Assembly: GCA_918026815.1 (NCBI GenBank)
Contig: CAKJVC010000033.1
Location: forward strand, 62,001-126,000
Origin: Chalara sp. BL73
Lineage: Eukaryota > Ascomycota > Leotiomycetes > Helotiales
Reading direction: 5' to 3'
Length of the DNA: 64,000 bases
This document shows, in pieces, positions 49,501-61,233 of the stretch (positions are counted from its first letter, which is position 1; the number at the start of each line of letters is the position of its first letter). A model generated the notes under the pieces. The model saw only the letters and a list, made by a program, of their open reading frames with translations, made no database searches and was not told where the DNA came from. The position numbers were made by a program, and so were the translations under genes.

Positions 49501-50430
49501 GCATCTGGGAAATATATGAATGCATATCGAGCTTTGATCGAACGGGGAATTCAGGGAGTGATGAATCCGCATCAGCGTAAGGGCCAAGTCCGTCCTGCCG
49601 CGCAAAGTCGCCGAGGTGGAAAGAATAGGGCAATAGCAGCTAGATGGGGATGATGATTGTATCTGCCGTGTAGAGTAGAGTAGAGTACAGGACTGGGCTG
49701 AACTGGGAGTGGTCCAAATATGCCGAAGCGTGACTGGGCGATGATGGTGGTGGTGTTGTGCTTTCCTACTTTACAGGATGATACACTACGGAGAAGAGCA
49801 AGTTCCCCTAAAGAATTCGTAGCAGGAGGGATGTTTCTATTCCAGCAACAAGCGAGCGAGGGCAAAACAAGACAAGACATTGACAAGACAGGTCAAAGAC
49901 ATGAAAAAGAGGTCAAGGCAACTCTCTCTACCCTCTCCCTCATCTATCCTATCCCATCCACCTTTACTTACCCACCACCATCAATCTCTTTCCCTCTTCT
50001 TTCCCTCTCTTTCAATAACTTTGACATCAAAAACGTGGTAAACGACGCCAACCACCCCCCCGGTCCAGGAACGCTCGAGCACATCCCCGCATATCCCACC
50101 TATTAAGTCTTGTATACTTTCCACCTCCCATGGTCGTCCCGTCCCATCATCGCTGCTCTGGGATCGTTTGGCCCGTTTGCTAGTCAGGTAGCTCAATCTT
50201 TGTTTGTACTTGGTATTCATTTCCCGGGAATTACACGGCACGCCAAAGAAATTCTGTTTCCATCGTGCAGGGACCAGAGACATGTACTCGCCCGTGGTAC
50301 AGCCCCAAGTAGTTAGAAAAGTGTCAAAGCATCCCAACGCCTGGTCCCTAGTATGTGCCTATCATCATGATGCTTTTGCCTATCGCTCCTCCTGCCGTCA
50401 TTTATAACTATCATGGCGCTCCTGTCCAAC

Positions 50431-50454
50431 AAAAAAAAAAAAAAAAAAAAAAAA
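50431..50454. repeat. Poly-A tract (24 bp)
   Basis: Uninterrupted A24 about 170 bp upstream of the RGS-LOV start codon. Length may be uncertain, as homopolymers are prone to sequencing error. Confidence 0.9.
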
Positions 50455-50622
50455 GTCATCTATCAACCTCAACTTGCACGCAGTGGCCCTTCCCGAGTGC
50501 ACTTTCTCCCACACGATCACCACACATCCACCGGGCCGGAAGGCTGATCATTAATTCCAATCTAGTTCCCCAAGACAGAAACACCTTGCGCAGAGAGGCC
50601 ATCTACCTCAACACCATCGTCC

Positions 50623-53148
50623 ATGAACATCACCAATCCTTTCGATCGTCCGGGCACAGGCAGGCGGCGATTCGGTCTCTTCAAGCACAACTCTCGTGCG
50701 AATCTTCTAGAGACAAAGCCAATAGACGAGTACACCGGTGGAGCGGAAATCAAGGACATTCCGTTTCGAAAGCGTACTGCCCCGGCATTAAGACAGAACC
50801 CTCTGCCAATGGAGCAAACCGCAATGCCAGTACAGAAACTGCAAGAGAGCTCCCAGCCGGTCCAGCCCTCTCCATCGAAGCGGACCCTGAATGTGGACGC
50901 TTTCGCAGTAATTCCACCTCGGGTGAGGTAGGTAAACATTCTTTGCGCGTGCCGCGTAACAACTTCGGGTTTGAATTTAAAACATGTTCATCGTGCCATA
51001 GCTTCTTTGACATGTAAATCATTGCTGAAAACAACGCTCTCGGAGCTAAATTGATAGTCATTGCAAGATTGTTATGTCAAGTTTCGCATCTAAATACCCT
51101 GGAGCTCACTTCATTCCAGAAGTGAAGCATTGATGGGACTTGCAACCTAAATGTAATGGTAGCTAACACTCTCCCAGTAGTCAACCGCATGATCCGGCGC
51201 AACAACGTCAAGAAGACGAACGGCAAGAGGAAGTGCGCGGCGGGCAAGGTCACCAGAAAAAAAGAAGCCAGTCTCCAACTATATCCTCCATCCAATCACC
51301 AACCTTTGACGCTCGATCAGAATACTCGTATCGAACTGATACAACCTCACCTCTGCCAGCACTTCAGCAGAAAGGTTATGACGAGAATGATCTTCTTGAG
51401 CCTTTGCAAGAAGAGGATCTCGAGCCAGGCTCATTTGACTTGGTGGTGGCTGCTCCGGCACCCGGAACAGGCAAGTACTCGATCGAGACTCGATCTGAAC
51501 TGCTTTTCTCTAGCGACCATCTCCAGGTCATCTTCGAGGACCCGTCGTTACTTCTGCGCTTTTCCGCTTTTCTTGCAGCGCATCGACCGTCTTCTCTACC
51601 CATGCTGGTGTATTACCTAGATGCCGTGAAAGCTTTGAAGGCGATCAGATACAGCAACGCGGTGGCAGAGGCGCTTGAACCAATCGAGAGCTTTGACTTT
51701 ACCAGATCTGCGCCGAGTTCAACAGCAAATCAGGCATTGGAAGAGAAAATAAAGCAGTCATTCGAGCAGATGGTCAGGGAGGATCTTCCAGCGTACGTCA
51801 CGCACACTTACATCCAAACGGTAAGCCTGTCCATCCAGAAGCGTATCACCGGAACATTACCTGTGAGCTTGCGAGAGGCTTCTGAAGGCTTGGCAGAGGT
51901 TTTCTGTTTGACGGATCCCTCGCGTCCAGACAACCCGATTGTGTTCTCTTCAGAAGGTATGTCTATATACCTAGTAACCAGGTTGAATATTTTAATACTG
52001 ATAGACAGCAGAATTTCACAGAACGACACAATATGGTTTGGACTACGTTCTTGGCAGGAATTGCCGCTTCCTGCAAGGCCCAAAAACGAATCCATTCAGC
52101 GTACGCAGAATCCGTGAGAAGATCGAGGCTGGTAAAGAGCACTGTGAGGTGTTTTTGAACTAGTAAGTTTTGAGAAGTGTAGCTTCATTCTTCTGCTGAT
52201 GCCAAGAATAGCCGACGCGATGGCTCGCCATTCATGAATCTCCTGATGTGTGCTCCATTATGCGACAGCCGTGGAATGATTCGCTACTTCATTGGCGCTC
52301 AAGTTGATGTCTCTGGGCTGGTGAAGGAGTGCGCCGACCTAGAGTCCTTGAGACTACTTGTACAAAAGACCGAGCGTGCCACCCAGGGACAGGTTGACGA
52401 GGAAGTCACAGTTGAAAAGGATGAGTTTCGAGAACTTAGCGAGATGCTTAATCTTGCAGAATTAGATACTGTGAGAAGATTTGGCGGTAGAATGCATAAA
52501 GAGTCATACGAAGAAAAAGACGACGGCTCTCGGAGTGTGGCCAATTGGAATAAGCCACGCTTGGTTATCGGCTCGTTAACACCAGACGGCCAGAAAGGTT
52601 TCTTTAGGGATCTTAAAGGACAGCTCGGCGGCATCTATGAGAACTATCTCCTGATTCGGCCTTATCCTAGTCTTCGTATTCTCTTTGCTAGCCCTAGCCT
52701 CCGCGTGCCAGGCATCCTGCAGAGCCCATTTATGAACAAGATTGGTGGTTCCACGCGAGTGCGAGATGAGCTTACCCAAGCATTTGCAGATGGAAGAGGC
52801 GTTACAGCCAAAGTCCGATGGGTTTCGAAGCAAGATGAGGAAGGCCGAGGTCGCTGGATTCATTGCACACCACTGATAGGCACTACTGGCGATATTGGGG
52901 TCTGGATGATTATCTTGGTAGACGACGAAGACCCGGGCCAGAGACGCTTCCGTCAGGCACCACCCGTGGATCCTAAATTCGGCAGAACAACGCCAGTGCC
53001 ATTCAGAAACGAAGGTAGGCATGAAGGTGGCGAAAACAGCAGCGAGCTGGATCTGGCGATGGAGCACCAGAAAGAGACAGAGAGTTTAAGGAGCTACGGT
53101 GCAAACACCGAAAGGTCTGGGAGCCCGTATACTCTACGAATTGATTGA
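50623..53148 (+). CDS. RGS-LOV blue-light photoreceptor (BcLOV4-like)
   Basis: Four exons: 50623-50927, 51178-51956, 52012-52162, 52212-53148. They total 2172 nt, or 723 aa. A disordered N-terminus (about 1-200) rich in Ser, Pro and Gln is followed by an RGS-type helical domain (about 205-335; SELLFSSDHLQVIFEDPSLL). A LOV domain (about 340-455) contains the flavin-binding signature GRNCRFLQG, with the photoactive Cys near residue 379, and downstream FLNYRRDGSPFMNLLMCAP and YFIGAQVDVSG strands. A C-terminal region (about 560-680) forms a PAS-like or unknown fold. LOV proteins bind FMN and form a cysteinyl adduct in blue light. In Botrytis the related RGS-LOV protein BcLOV4 binds anionic membrane lipids on illumination; similar behaviour here is inferred. 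Exon 1 to 2 splicing uses an AG|GTAGGT donor and is the least certain junction. Confidence 0.88.
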
Positions 53149-53638
53149 AAACATGGAGTTTGTGGTCATTCGGTATTAATGATATTGACGGCAGCTTGTC
53201 TATTTGCGGATATCCATACCTCGCACGAAAAGAAATGAGGGCTTTGCAGTTTCTTAATTTGTATCAATAGCTACTGATGATTACATGAGATGATGAAATT
53301 ATCTTGCTAAAGGATTGGGAATTGTGAATGTTTCACTAGGTGTTTTACATTTGGTAGTTAGAATATTACTGCTCAGGCCATCCTCTAATGCTTTTTTTCC
53401 TTCCTAAGAAAGGAAAACAAAGTCTGATATATTAAATTGCACCGGCCAACCTCCCTTGCCAAATGAGGTTAAGCGAGAGAGTTAAAGAGCACAGCTCATG
53501 GCGCTTTCATAGCGTTTTAGGACATCTCAACGCTAGCACTGTAGGACCACCGTAAGCGCATGCTCGAAATATATCACTCTTCATACATTCAATTCTGGCG
53601 ACTTCAATCCGCATGGATGATATACCTACAAACAAGCA
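53149..53638. other. Intergenic, convergent gene ends
   Basis: About 490 bp between the convergent RGS-LOV and Vps3-like genes. Probable 3' untranslated regions; nothing else is seen. Confidence 0.5.
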
Positions 53639-56600
53639 TCACGCCTCGACGCTCGGCCCACCCTTTGCCCTCCTCTCGATAACCTCAGCGCTAACCTTCA
53701 AATTCTCCACGCCGGCCAGCGCCCTCCCGACGCCCACCTCGCTGCGCTCCCGCACGATGTCCCTCAGCCCGCTGACCAAGAACCCGCTGACCAGCTCCAC
53801 GCTCCACGTATCCGGGATCTGGGCCAGTACCTCCTGGATATCGAACCACGGGCCGAAGCGCGAGAGAAGCGACGACGTCTGTTCGACGCGGTTGGAGATG
53901 TCTTCGATCTTGAGGAACTCGGCGAGGAGGGCGCGGAAGAGCGTCGATTGCTCGGCGCGCGTGACAGGCGTGGACCTGTTGGCCGGCGAGGGCAGCAGCG
54001 ACGAGGAGATGGGGTGGTAGATGGAGGACCCGCCCAGGAGGCAGTAGTTGATCGCCGTATCGTAGTCGCCTAGGCCGTGCGTCAGGAGCCGGAGGGCGTC
54101 CTCGTGTAATGACTGTCGGCCGTCTAGGATTATGACCTCGGGAACGAGCTCTTCGCTGTATGGGGCGATGCGTGCCAGGATGGCAGCTACGTCGTACTCT
54201 GAGGCCGAGCCCTGCCCCCCACCGAGGAGCTGCAGGAGCCGAAGGCGGGAGTGCCACCATTCTTCGTTGATGGTGTTGTCTGTGATGAACTGGCGGTATG
54301 TGGGTTTTGGCGGCCGGAGAGCGCGGTAGGAGGAGTATGTTTGTGTCAGGATGTCACGAGCTTCTTGCGATTCAGAGAGTTTGGAGGTCACGATGTCGAG
54401 GTAGTATGCTATGAGCTCGTTAATGTACTCTGCATGGTTCTTTGAGAAGACGAGGTGCTCGAGATAATCCTTTACGGCGCCAGGCGCTCGTTCTCGCAGG
54501 ATTTTAACGACTTGCGTCGGCTCAAACTTCACTTGGCTGCGGTCTTCCGCGAATACTTGCACGCCGAGCTTAGGGTTGCGCGTTGCAAGCCAGACGCCAT
54601 ATTCTTCGACTAGAGCTGTGTTGCGGATCTTAGTAAGGTATTCCTTGACTTTCTGTTCGCCTTCGCGGAACTCGCCGCCTTCGTCAAGTTCACCTTCGAC
54701 AATGCGCCGCCAGGTTGTAAGGACCTCGCCTGCCATCTTCCGGCTTTGGTATAGACGACTCAGGACGTAGAGTCTATGGTGAGCTTCGAGGAGGGCAATA
54801 GCTCGCTCAAAGCAATCCATGCCATGATCCACTAAGTCATATAATTCAACTCTGACGGACTTTCCTTTCGGTGGTCCTTTGGGTGAAGATCTATCTACCT
54901 CGAGGAGCACGACGAGAAGCGCGGCATCAACGCTTCTGAAAACCTCGTTCTCGTTGGCGATGCTTCCAAATCCTTTCTTCTTCCGCCATGCTGCAAGGAA
55001 CCTCCTTAAAAAGTGCAGTATATGACCAGACATATTGATGTCTTTTATGGCAGAGGCCGACATATCGCTTATTCCGTTTGTAATAAACTTGTCAGCGGTA
55101 TCTCTTATGCCGCCGTGTACCCATATGCCAGTATCTCCTTCGACTATTTCGTTTCGGAGAAAGGGTATGATGGCTAAAATTACACGCGGATCAAGTCCTC
55201 CTTCTAGCAACGCTTCTTCCGCAGCTCGATATTCTGTCTCGCTAGGCTCTTTGGCTAAAGCATCAAGAATGCTCAAAAATAGAAGCAACCCTGCCCGCTG
55301 CCTGATATATCCCATACCTAGAAACTCTGCTTCTGTCTTCGCCTCACGTCCGCGTAATGAGTTGATTACCTCGACAATTTTCGGCCTGTCTATTGAAACA
55401 AAGTTTCCCGAGACTCTTTCGTAGCTTGACAGAACCGATAGATTTGCATCTAATCGTAGAATCAATGGGTTTCGAACTGCCCACCATACGTCTTTCCCGG
55501 ACCATGCAACTACATGAGATCGAGAACGGCCTAGCCGCTGAGCGAATTGAAGTTCCTCATTATTACGGAGATCCTCCCAACTCCCTGGCTTGGATCTACT
55601 GCTTGGACGTCGTTTATGACCTTTTGGTTCTCTCTCTAGAGCCATTGCCGCTTTTGAGTCCACATTCCGCAAAGATAGTATGGATTCGTCCATAGCTCTT
55701 GGTTCGAATGGCAAGAAGCGCTTAAGCCTCAATGCCTCTACAACCTCGTCAAAGAATGTCTCCCCAGCATTCAATACATACCGCAGACCAATCCCGGTCG
55801 TCTGGTTTTCGTTATCCGGATTGTTATCGACAGGTGCTTCAAGCCAATACTTCTGTGTATCACCTTCTCCAGGATCTAGATCCCAGCGTTGTATTTCTAC
55901 GCCATATCTCAAACTCTCACCAAATTTGCGAGCCATAGACGCAAGCACATAGCCTTCTTCTTCGTCTTCAAAATTGCCTGGGGTTGGCTCTACGCCAGCT
56001 CCTCTTCCATCTGTCACTAACTGGTCTGGATAAGTCTCGAACTCAAGAGTCCCCCGAGTAACATCTCCTTCGAGATTTACAAACATGCCGACTCCAGGAT
56101 CTTGAAGTCCAGTGCCTGTCACCAAAAGAAATTCTTGAGGGGTCGGAGACACAATGTGTGGTTTGAGATATACTGGAGCTGGAGCTGGAGTGACTGGCAG
56201 CTCAGCTGCTGTACTCTCAGCGGGTGGTGCAGGCAACGGTTTGTTAGAGCCGGGACTCGGATCTCGCTGGATAGGTGGTATTTGGGGAGCCGGCGAACCT
56301 TCTCTAAAAATATCTGGCGTATCTGCGCCGGTACGATCTCCGCTGGCCGTCTGCATTCCTCTCCCAGTCATAAAAGTACCTAGACTCTTGCTCCTGCCAT
56401 GAGATCGATCTTCCGTAGGGGGCGCGTAACTTTCTTGAGCCGAAGATGTGCTTCGTGATATCCCACCTCCTGTGTTGCCAGAAATATCTTCCACTCGCCC
56501 GCCGGTACTCCCAGAGTCGTCTAGAGATGATATTGGGAAGAGTGGAATTTTGAGTTGGCGATCAACATCCAATAGTGCGTATGACCGTGCATCTGCAACA

Positions 56601-57338
56601 CAAGCAAAGGAATCACGGCGTATGGACATAACGCTTCCCGCAAAGTCAATTGTCTAACGTCAATTAGCATGACAGTTTTCTATACGGTGGAGCACTCCCA
56701 GATACCCTAATCGCACGAGGGTCGTCCCCAATCTTGACCACTCGCATTTTCCTATTCAAAGAAACCAGAACCGTAACGGAGGGGTTTCTGCCATCTTGCT
56801 GTGAAGCCTCATCCCCCAAATTTAGATCTACGCCACCAATCCAATTGCAAGGCCGAATCTGCGTTGTACCGAACACTGGACTCAGCTCTGGGAGAGAGTA
56901 GAATGTGACTGTCCAATTGCATAATATGCACGCTTTATTAACCTTTGGCAGAAGTAGGATCTGCTGGACTCCCGGCCGCCCTGCCGTCTGTGATTCATGG
57001 TATGCTGGAGGGAGGCGTGAAGCTAAAATATAGGATGGTCTCCCCGAGGGATCCTGAGGATCTGGAGGTATTTGCACGAAGTGTAGTATCTCGGAGGCGG
57101 ATGTTCCAATGTATAGGTTCGAGTCTGGACAATCACTTTAGAAACTGAATTGCAGAAACGCTTCGAACTTGCAGATTAATCACATACCCAAGAACTCTAC
57201 AACATTGATCTCTATGTCATCCCTATCACCATCTGCAGACAGTGGAACATCTGCAAGTAGGCTCCGCAAGATGTACGGCCCAGTGTGAGGCGCCAGCCTC
57301 CTATTTTGAGCTAGCTCCTCTGGACCTTGGTCCACCAT
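53639..57338 (-). CDS. vps3: CNH-domain tethering protein, Vps3/TGFBRAP1-like (CORVET)
   Basis: Three exons: 57338-57188, 57124-56706, 56653-53639. They total 3585 nt, or 1194 aa. The N-terminal third is a citron-homology (CNH) beta-propeller with LYIGTSASEILHFVQIPPDP, VTFYSLPELSPVFG and DSFACVADARSYALLDVD, interrupted by a Pro/Ser-rich insert (about residues 225-340). The C-terminal two thirds are alpha-solenoid repeats resembling clathrin-heavy-chain and Vps39 domain segments (LHEDALRLLTHGLGDYDTA). This architecture is shared by TGFBRAP1, yeast Vps3 and Vam6/Vps39. The missing C-terminal RING-like zinc motif and the N-terminal pattern favour Vps3 of CORVET, which binds the Rab5 family during early endosome fusion; Vps39 is the main alternative. 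The start is the first ATG that keeps the conserved GPYILRSLLADVPLS segment. Confidence 0.8.
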
Positions 57339-57820
57339 ATTGCGAGACCACCGCGCGGCTTGAATGTTATCTCATAGCTAAGAAATCTGTACTTGCAAGT
57401 TGTCAATTGCACCACAGAGGATTGTTAGTAGAGCTGTTGATCGCAAACTTGTGGAAGCCTGCTTGGAGAAGGCTGAGATTGCAAGGATGTGGTCCCTCAC
57501 GGCTTGGCAGCCTTCAGTCGTCATCTTAAAATTCTCCTCATACTCTCCTGGCTGGATATTTCAAATGCTGCTATCCGCTAAAATGATTCCACCAAAGTAG
57601 TGAGATTGGAGCTAAAATCCTTAAATTGGTGGTGGCCACAGCAAACAAACATGGGTATCCTCAGGCATTGTACATCATCTTATGGGAAGACATGTATGAT
57701 TTATCATTTTCATTGTACAATGTGCCCTGAAACAATGTCTCCAATTTAGACTTGCCCGCCCATGGTATATGTTCCTAACGCCTTCCCCGAAACTCCAGCA
57801 AAGTAAAGCAAATCATGAAT
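57339..57820. other. Intergenic, Vps3-like promoter
   Basis: About 480 bp between the Mis12 stop and the Vps3-like start. It likely contains the Vps3-like promoter. The frames seen here are short and unsupported. Confidence 0.45.
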
Positions 57821-58846
57821 CTAGGGATTTTGATCCATAGGGTCTCCACCATCTACCAAACCAACAACTCTTTCTAAATCCTCTACCTCTCCTTTCCCAA
57901 GCTTTCTTCCTTCCCCTTGCCACTCTCCATCTCTCACCTCTCCCATCTCTCCCAATTCAAGACCCCTTACATTTTCTAGATGTCTTCTTGTTTCTTTCTC
58001 GATGAACTCGAGTCTTTCCCTCCTCCAACTCTTTTCTTCTTCCCCAACGAGACCATCCTTGCCATTGCCATTCTGTAGGTCTTTCAAACGTGGCTCCAGA
58101 TCCTGAAGCAATGCCTTCAAAGCCGGCAATTGCGATAATGCGAATGATGTGGTAGTGCTAATAGGATGGGACATGTCCCCAGTCAAGTCACCCTTATTCT
58201 GCAAGAACGCAAATACAGGGTTTGTGCTTGGTGAATCGTCCACTGGTTCTCTCTTTGGAACTTGATGCGATAACAAGGATCTCAAGGTTTCAAGTGTAGC
58301 TTCGTTCTTCGCCGTCTCCGCCAAAAGTAATGAATGCAGCTTCTGTGTCTCTCTTAATTTTTTCCTCTGTAGTGTTATTGACTCACTACTCGGGGCGTTT
58401 GGATCCAACGAAAAGTTCAGTCCCTCATAATGGCTTAATCGTACCCAGTCCCTGACTTCAGGAGGTACGCTCAAAATATTTCTCAATGCGTACACCTCCA
58501 GCTTGTCAAAGTTCTTGTCGATTTTCGCTTCGAGCAGGGTTTCTAGTTGATGGACACCATTTTCGATCTCGTCCTTGACTTTTCCTTGTATGGCTAGTCC
58601 AGCGGCTTCTGCTTCTGGCGTGGTTGGGGGAGGAACCTGGAAACCCAAGTTGGCGGGGTCTGCAGATAGGAGACCTTTCTCGACGGCATCCGTGGCCTTG
58701 AACGCAAGGATATTGATGCTGTTAATTATGTCATCAATTAAAGCCTAATAATCGTCAATATCTATCAATTTGTAATATGAACAATCATCGCAACTGACTG
58801 CTGGTCTGTATGTCAGATGTTCTGTGAGTAAGGCGGTGTCTGCCAT
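57821..58846 (-). CDS. mis12: Kinetochore protein Mis12/Mtw1
   Basis: Two exons: 58846-58799 and 58744-57821. They total 972 nt, or 323 aa. The N-terminus (TALLTEHLTYRP... ALIDDIINSINIL) and the segment GVHQLETLLEAKIDKNFDKL, EVYALRNILSVPPE, WVRLSHYEGL match the Mis12 domain. The rest is predicted coiled coil. Mis12/Mtw1 is a core subunit of the MIND (Mis12) complex that joins the inner kinetochore to the microtubule-binding Ndc80 complex. The 54-bp intron uses GTCAGT and TATTAG and joins in phase. The N-terminal 16-residue exon is essential for the motif, which supports this start. Confidence 0.9.
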
Positions 58847-60404
58847 TGCGCGGAGATTGTTTATCAGGTCGGAATATGTGGCTTATTCTGAAGCTATATG
58901 CAGGGCTATTGATACAGGTCTAAATTGTTTCATTCGAAGTCGTAAGTTCGTTCAATCATCGAGTACAAGCTTTTGGGATGTTGATTCCGTCGGAAGACGC
59001 GTCAAAATTTGGCGCGTCATATGTATCACGTGCCTAAAGTAGCTAAGGCAGCCCCACTTCATCCTTCTGGACATTTTCTTCCCTTCACAACTTCATGCTG
59101 GTCAAGCAGACTTCTCATACCTTGTATGAGCCCAAGGAGTATACTCCTGTATCTGCACCCCCTTCATTCTAAAGAGGTTGCTTGTCTCACATTTCAATTA
59201 CCCGATTCAGCAAGCTAGTGCCTGCCATGCCTCCCATTTTGGTGTTTCAAGTCATTTGAAAGTTGAAACGAAACAATCCCTTATCTGACGGCACGGACTC
59301 TGAGTGGAACAAGTTAGCACAGACTGCAGCACGCTCTTATGAGCCACCCGGAGGAGGCAGATGATCATAAAACTCGGCCTATTATGATTTCCAGAAGACG
59401 AGACTTCGGCTTTTGCAAGCCGGGAAGGGCCAGATCTGGCCGTACGATTTACCAACACCTGGGCCAGCTGAGATCACGTATCAGAAGGGCAGAGCCGCTG
59501 GCTTCCGTGAGACGAAGACGTTGGTGTTTTGGACCTGGGATTTGGGAAGAGTGTTCTCCTTTTCTCAGACCAAGCTGCTACCAAAAACAACCCCCTTGGA
59601 GGTACATTGATTCGATATCAGCCCTCTCCTTGGGGTTGTTTACCCTGTCCTGCTCCATCATGAATTTGACTCCTGCATACGGCGGACATATACGAAGTCA
59701 AGAACTAGGCTTCTATCAAAAATGTAAGCCCTACTGTACTGTATGATAAGCCCTTGCAGTTTGATCATCAAATGCTTTCACCACTCCATCCGTGAGGCTG
59801 GTTTCAGATGCACCCAAAGAATAAGCTCAAGAACCCCAGCCTTGGCAACATGGCATTTCGCCTCCTGCGGCCTCTAGGATTTGCGACATTAAGCCCTGTG
59901 CCGGCTTTGTGCCTAATGACCATTTTAGCTGAGCTGGCTTATGGTGGTCAATAGCAGTTACATGTAGGAGAGAACTCGTTTCGTGTTTCTGTAATCCTGA
60001 ATAACTTTTGGATTTCTTGTTAAGGTTAGTTGGATAGTGCTCTAATACAATCGCTGTTCTTCCAAAAATTCTGATCATATCTACTATTTGGGCACTTCAA
60101 CGGTTGATGGACTAGGAAAAAGAGATGGTATATGTTTTGAAGAATTGTCATTATTAAATCGTCCTATACTCCTCCGCGACGCCGAGTGGCTCGCATTTTG
60201 CCATACCCTCAAAGCTCTCAAAAGTATTCCTCTCATCACCATTCCTGCCATGTATCCCATTCCCAAAATTCCCATAAGTTCCCAGCCAAACCGAACTTCT
60301 GCCATAAATTTATGCCCGGAACGCCGTGCCTTGAATTGGCGAACGCCGCGGGCGTGTGAAGTGAAGTCCTCATTCATCCTAAACCGTTATGCCGTATTCC
60401 CTCT
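58847..60404. other. Intergenic
   Basis: About 1.56 kb between two minus-strand genes. No gene is supported; the longest frame (59339-59746, plus) has no recognisable domain. It should include the Mis12 promoter at its left end. Confidence 0.45.
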
Positions 60405-61233
60405 TCATTTCGCGTAGAACCAATACTCAGTGGCATACTGCACTTCAAAGGTCGTGTCCGTGATGCCTGCACAAGTTGCTGGTGCCTTTCCTCCTGCAGT
60501 GTTGACTCTGTAGACCTCCTGGAGAGGGTTCGTAGCTGCGTCCTTGGTAACGAGTTTCAGCCAATCAACAGCGCCTAGTCCTTTCCCACCCTGACCAACA
60601 CTCGCGCCTGCTGGTGCCGGGGTGCTGCTGTTCTTCGCACAAGGAGCAACACCAAGCTTCTGCGTCGTAGTCGTCAAATCAAAGAGTGGTAACGTGTTAG
60701 TTGGGAAATAATGGTGTCCACTGATGATCAGATTGGATGGAGTAAGAGAAGCAGGAGACGGCGGGAGATTGAACTGTAATGCAAGGTTTGGGATGCTTGC
60801 AAGGAGATCAGGATATGCCGATGCGAGGCAAGAGGCGTTATAAAGAGTTGCTACTGCCCCAAGGGCAGTTGGAGCGGCTGTGGCATTGGCACCACAAGTG
60901 TAGTTTTGCGTACCGCGGCCAATGGCCACGTGCTTCAGGACAAGGCCGGCTCCTGGAGCTGGGAGAGCTGTTCCTCAAGTTAGTCTTCGTTGAATGATGG
61001 AGAAGGACAAGCAAGAGCGTACCAGAAGCAGGTAATTTAGCATTGGCAAGATTGCACACAGGGGCCTGGGCCATGTTCTTTCCAGCTTGGATCTTGGATG
61101 CCAAAAGCTGGAAGTACTCAGCGAGGACCTTCATGTTTGCGGGAGGTTCGACAGCCTTTGCATTATAGGAGAGGGTAGGCGCGGACATGGTAACTGCGCA
61201 CAGCGCGGAGAAGGCCCAGAGTTTGAAGAGCAT
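60405..61233 (-). CDS. Secreted DUF3455-family protein
   Basis: Two exons: 61233-61023 and 60967-60405. They total 774 nt, or 257 aa. A signal peptide (MLFKLWAFSALCAVTMSA) leads into a domain with LKHVAIGRGTQNYTCGAN, LGAVATLYNASCLAS, LIISGHHYFPTNTLPLFDL and VDWLKLVTKDAA. A C-terminal YRVNTAGGKAPATC and QYATEYWFYAK end follows. This is the DUF3455 pattern, sometimes mislabelled malate dehydrogenase. Its function is unknown and it is probably extracellular. Cys residues in the NYTC and ASC motifs could form disulfides. Two in-frame acceptors exist (60968 and 60959); the upstream one keeps ALPAPGAGL and is preferred. Confidence 0.87.

Larger units (their letters stand above)
46308..50622. other. 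Long intergenic stretch upstream of the RGS-LOV gene
   Basis: About 4.3 kb without a supportable gene. Frames of 60-130 codons are scattered on both strands without domains; minus 47594-47911 (105 codons) looks the most protein-like but was not recognised. The proximal 750 bp before the RGS-LOV start are pyrimidine-rich (49918-50015), as is common in fungal promoters, and contain a 24-bp poly-A run at 50431-50454. The second copy of the 31-bp repeat lies at 46524-46554. Confidence 0.45.

Noticed and set aside
53691..54260. 189-codon Arg/Pro/Ala-rich minus-strand frame
   Set aside because: It is a shifted-frame shadow of the GC-rich 3' end of the Vps3-like gene.
57105..57135. tRNA-like B-box (GGTTCGAGTC)
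   Set aside because: It lies in an exon of the Vps3-like gene and no matching A-box or acceptor stem is present.
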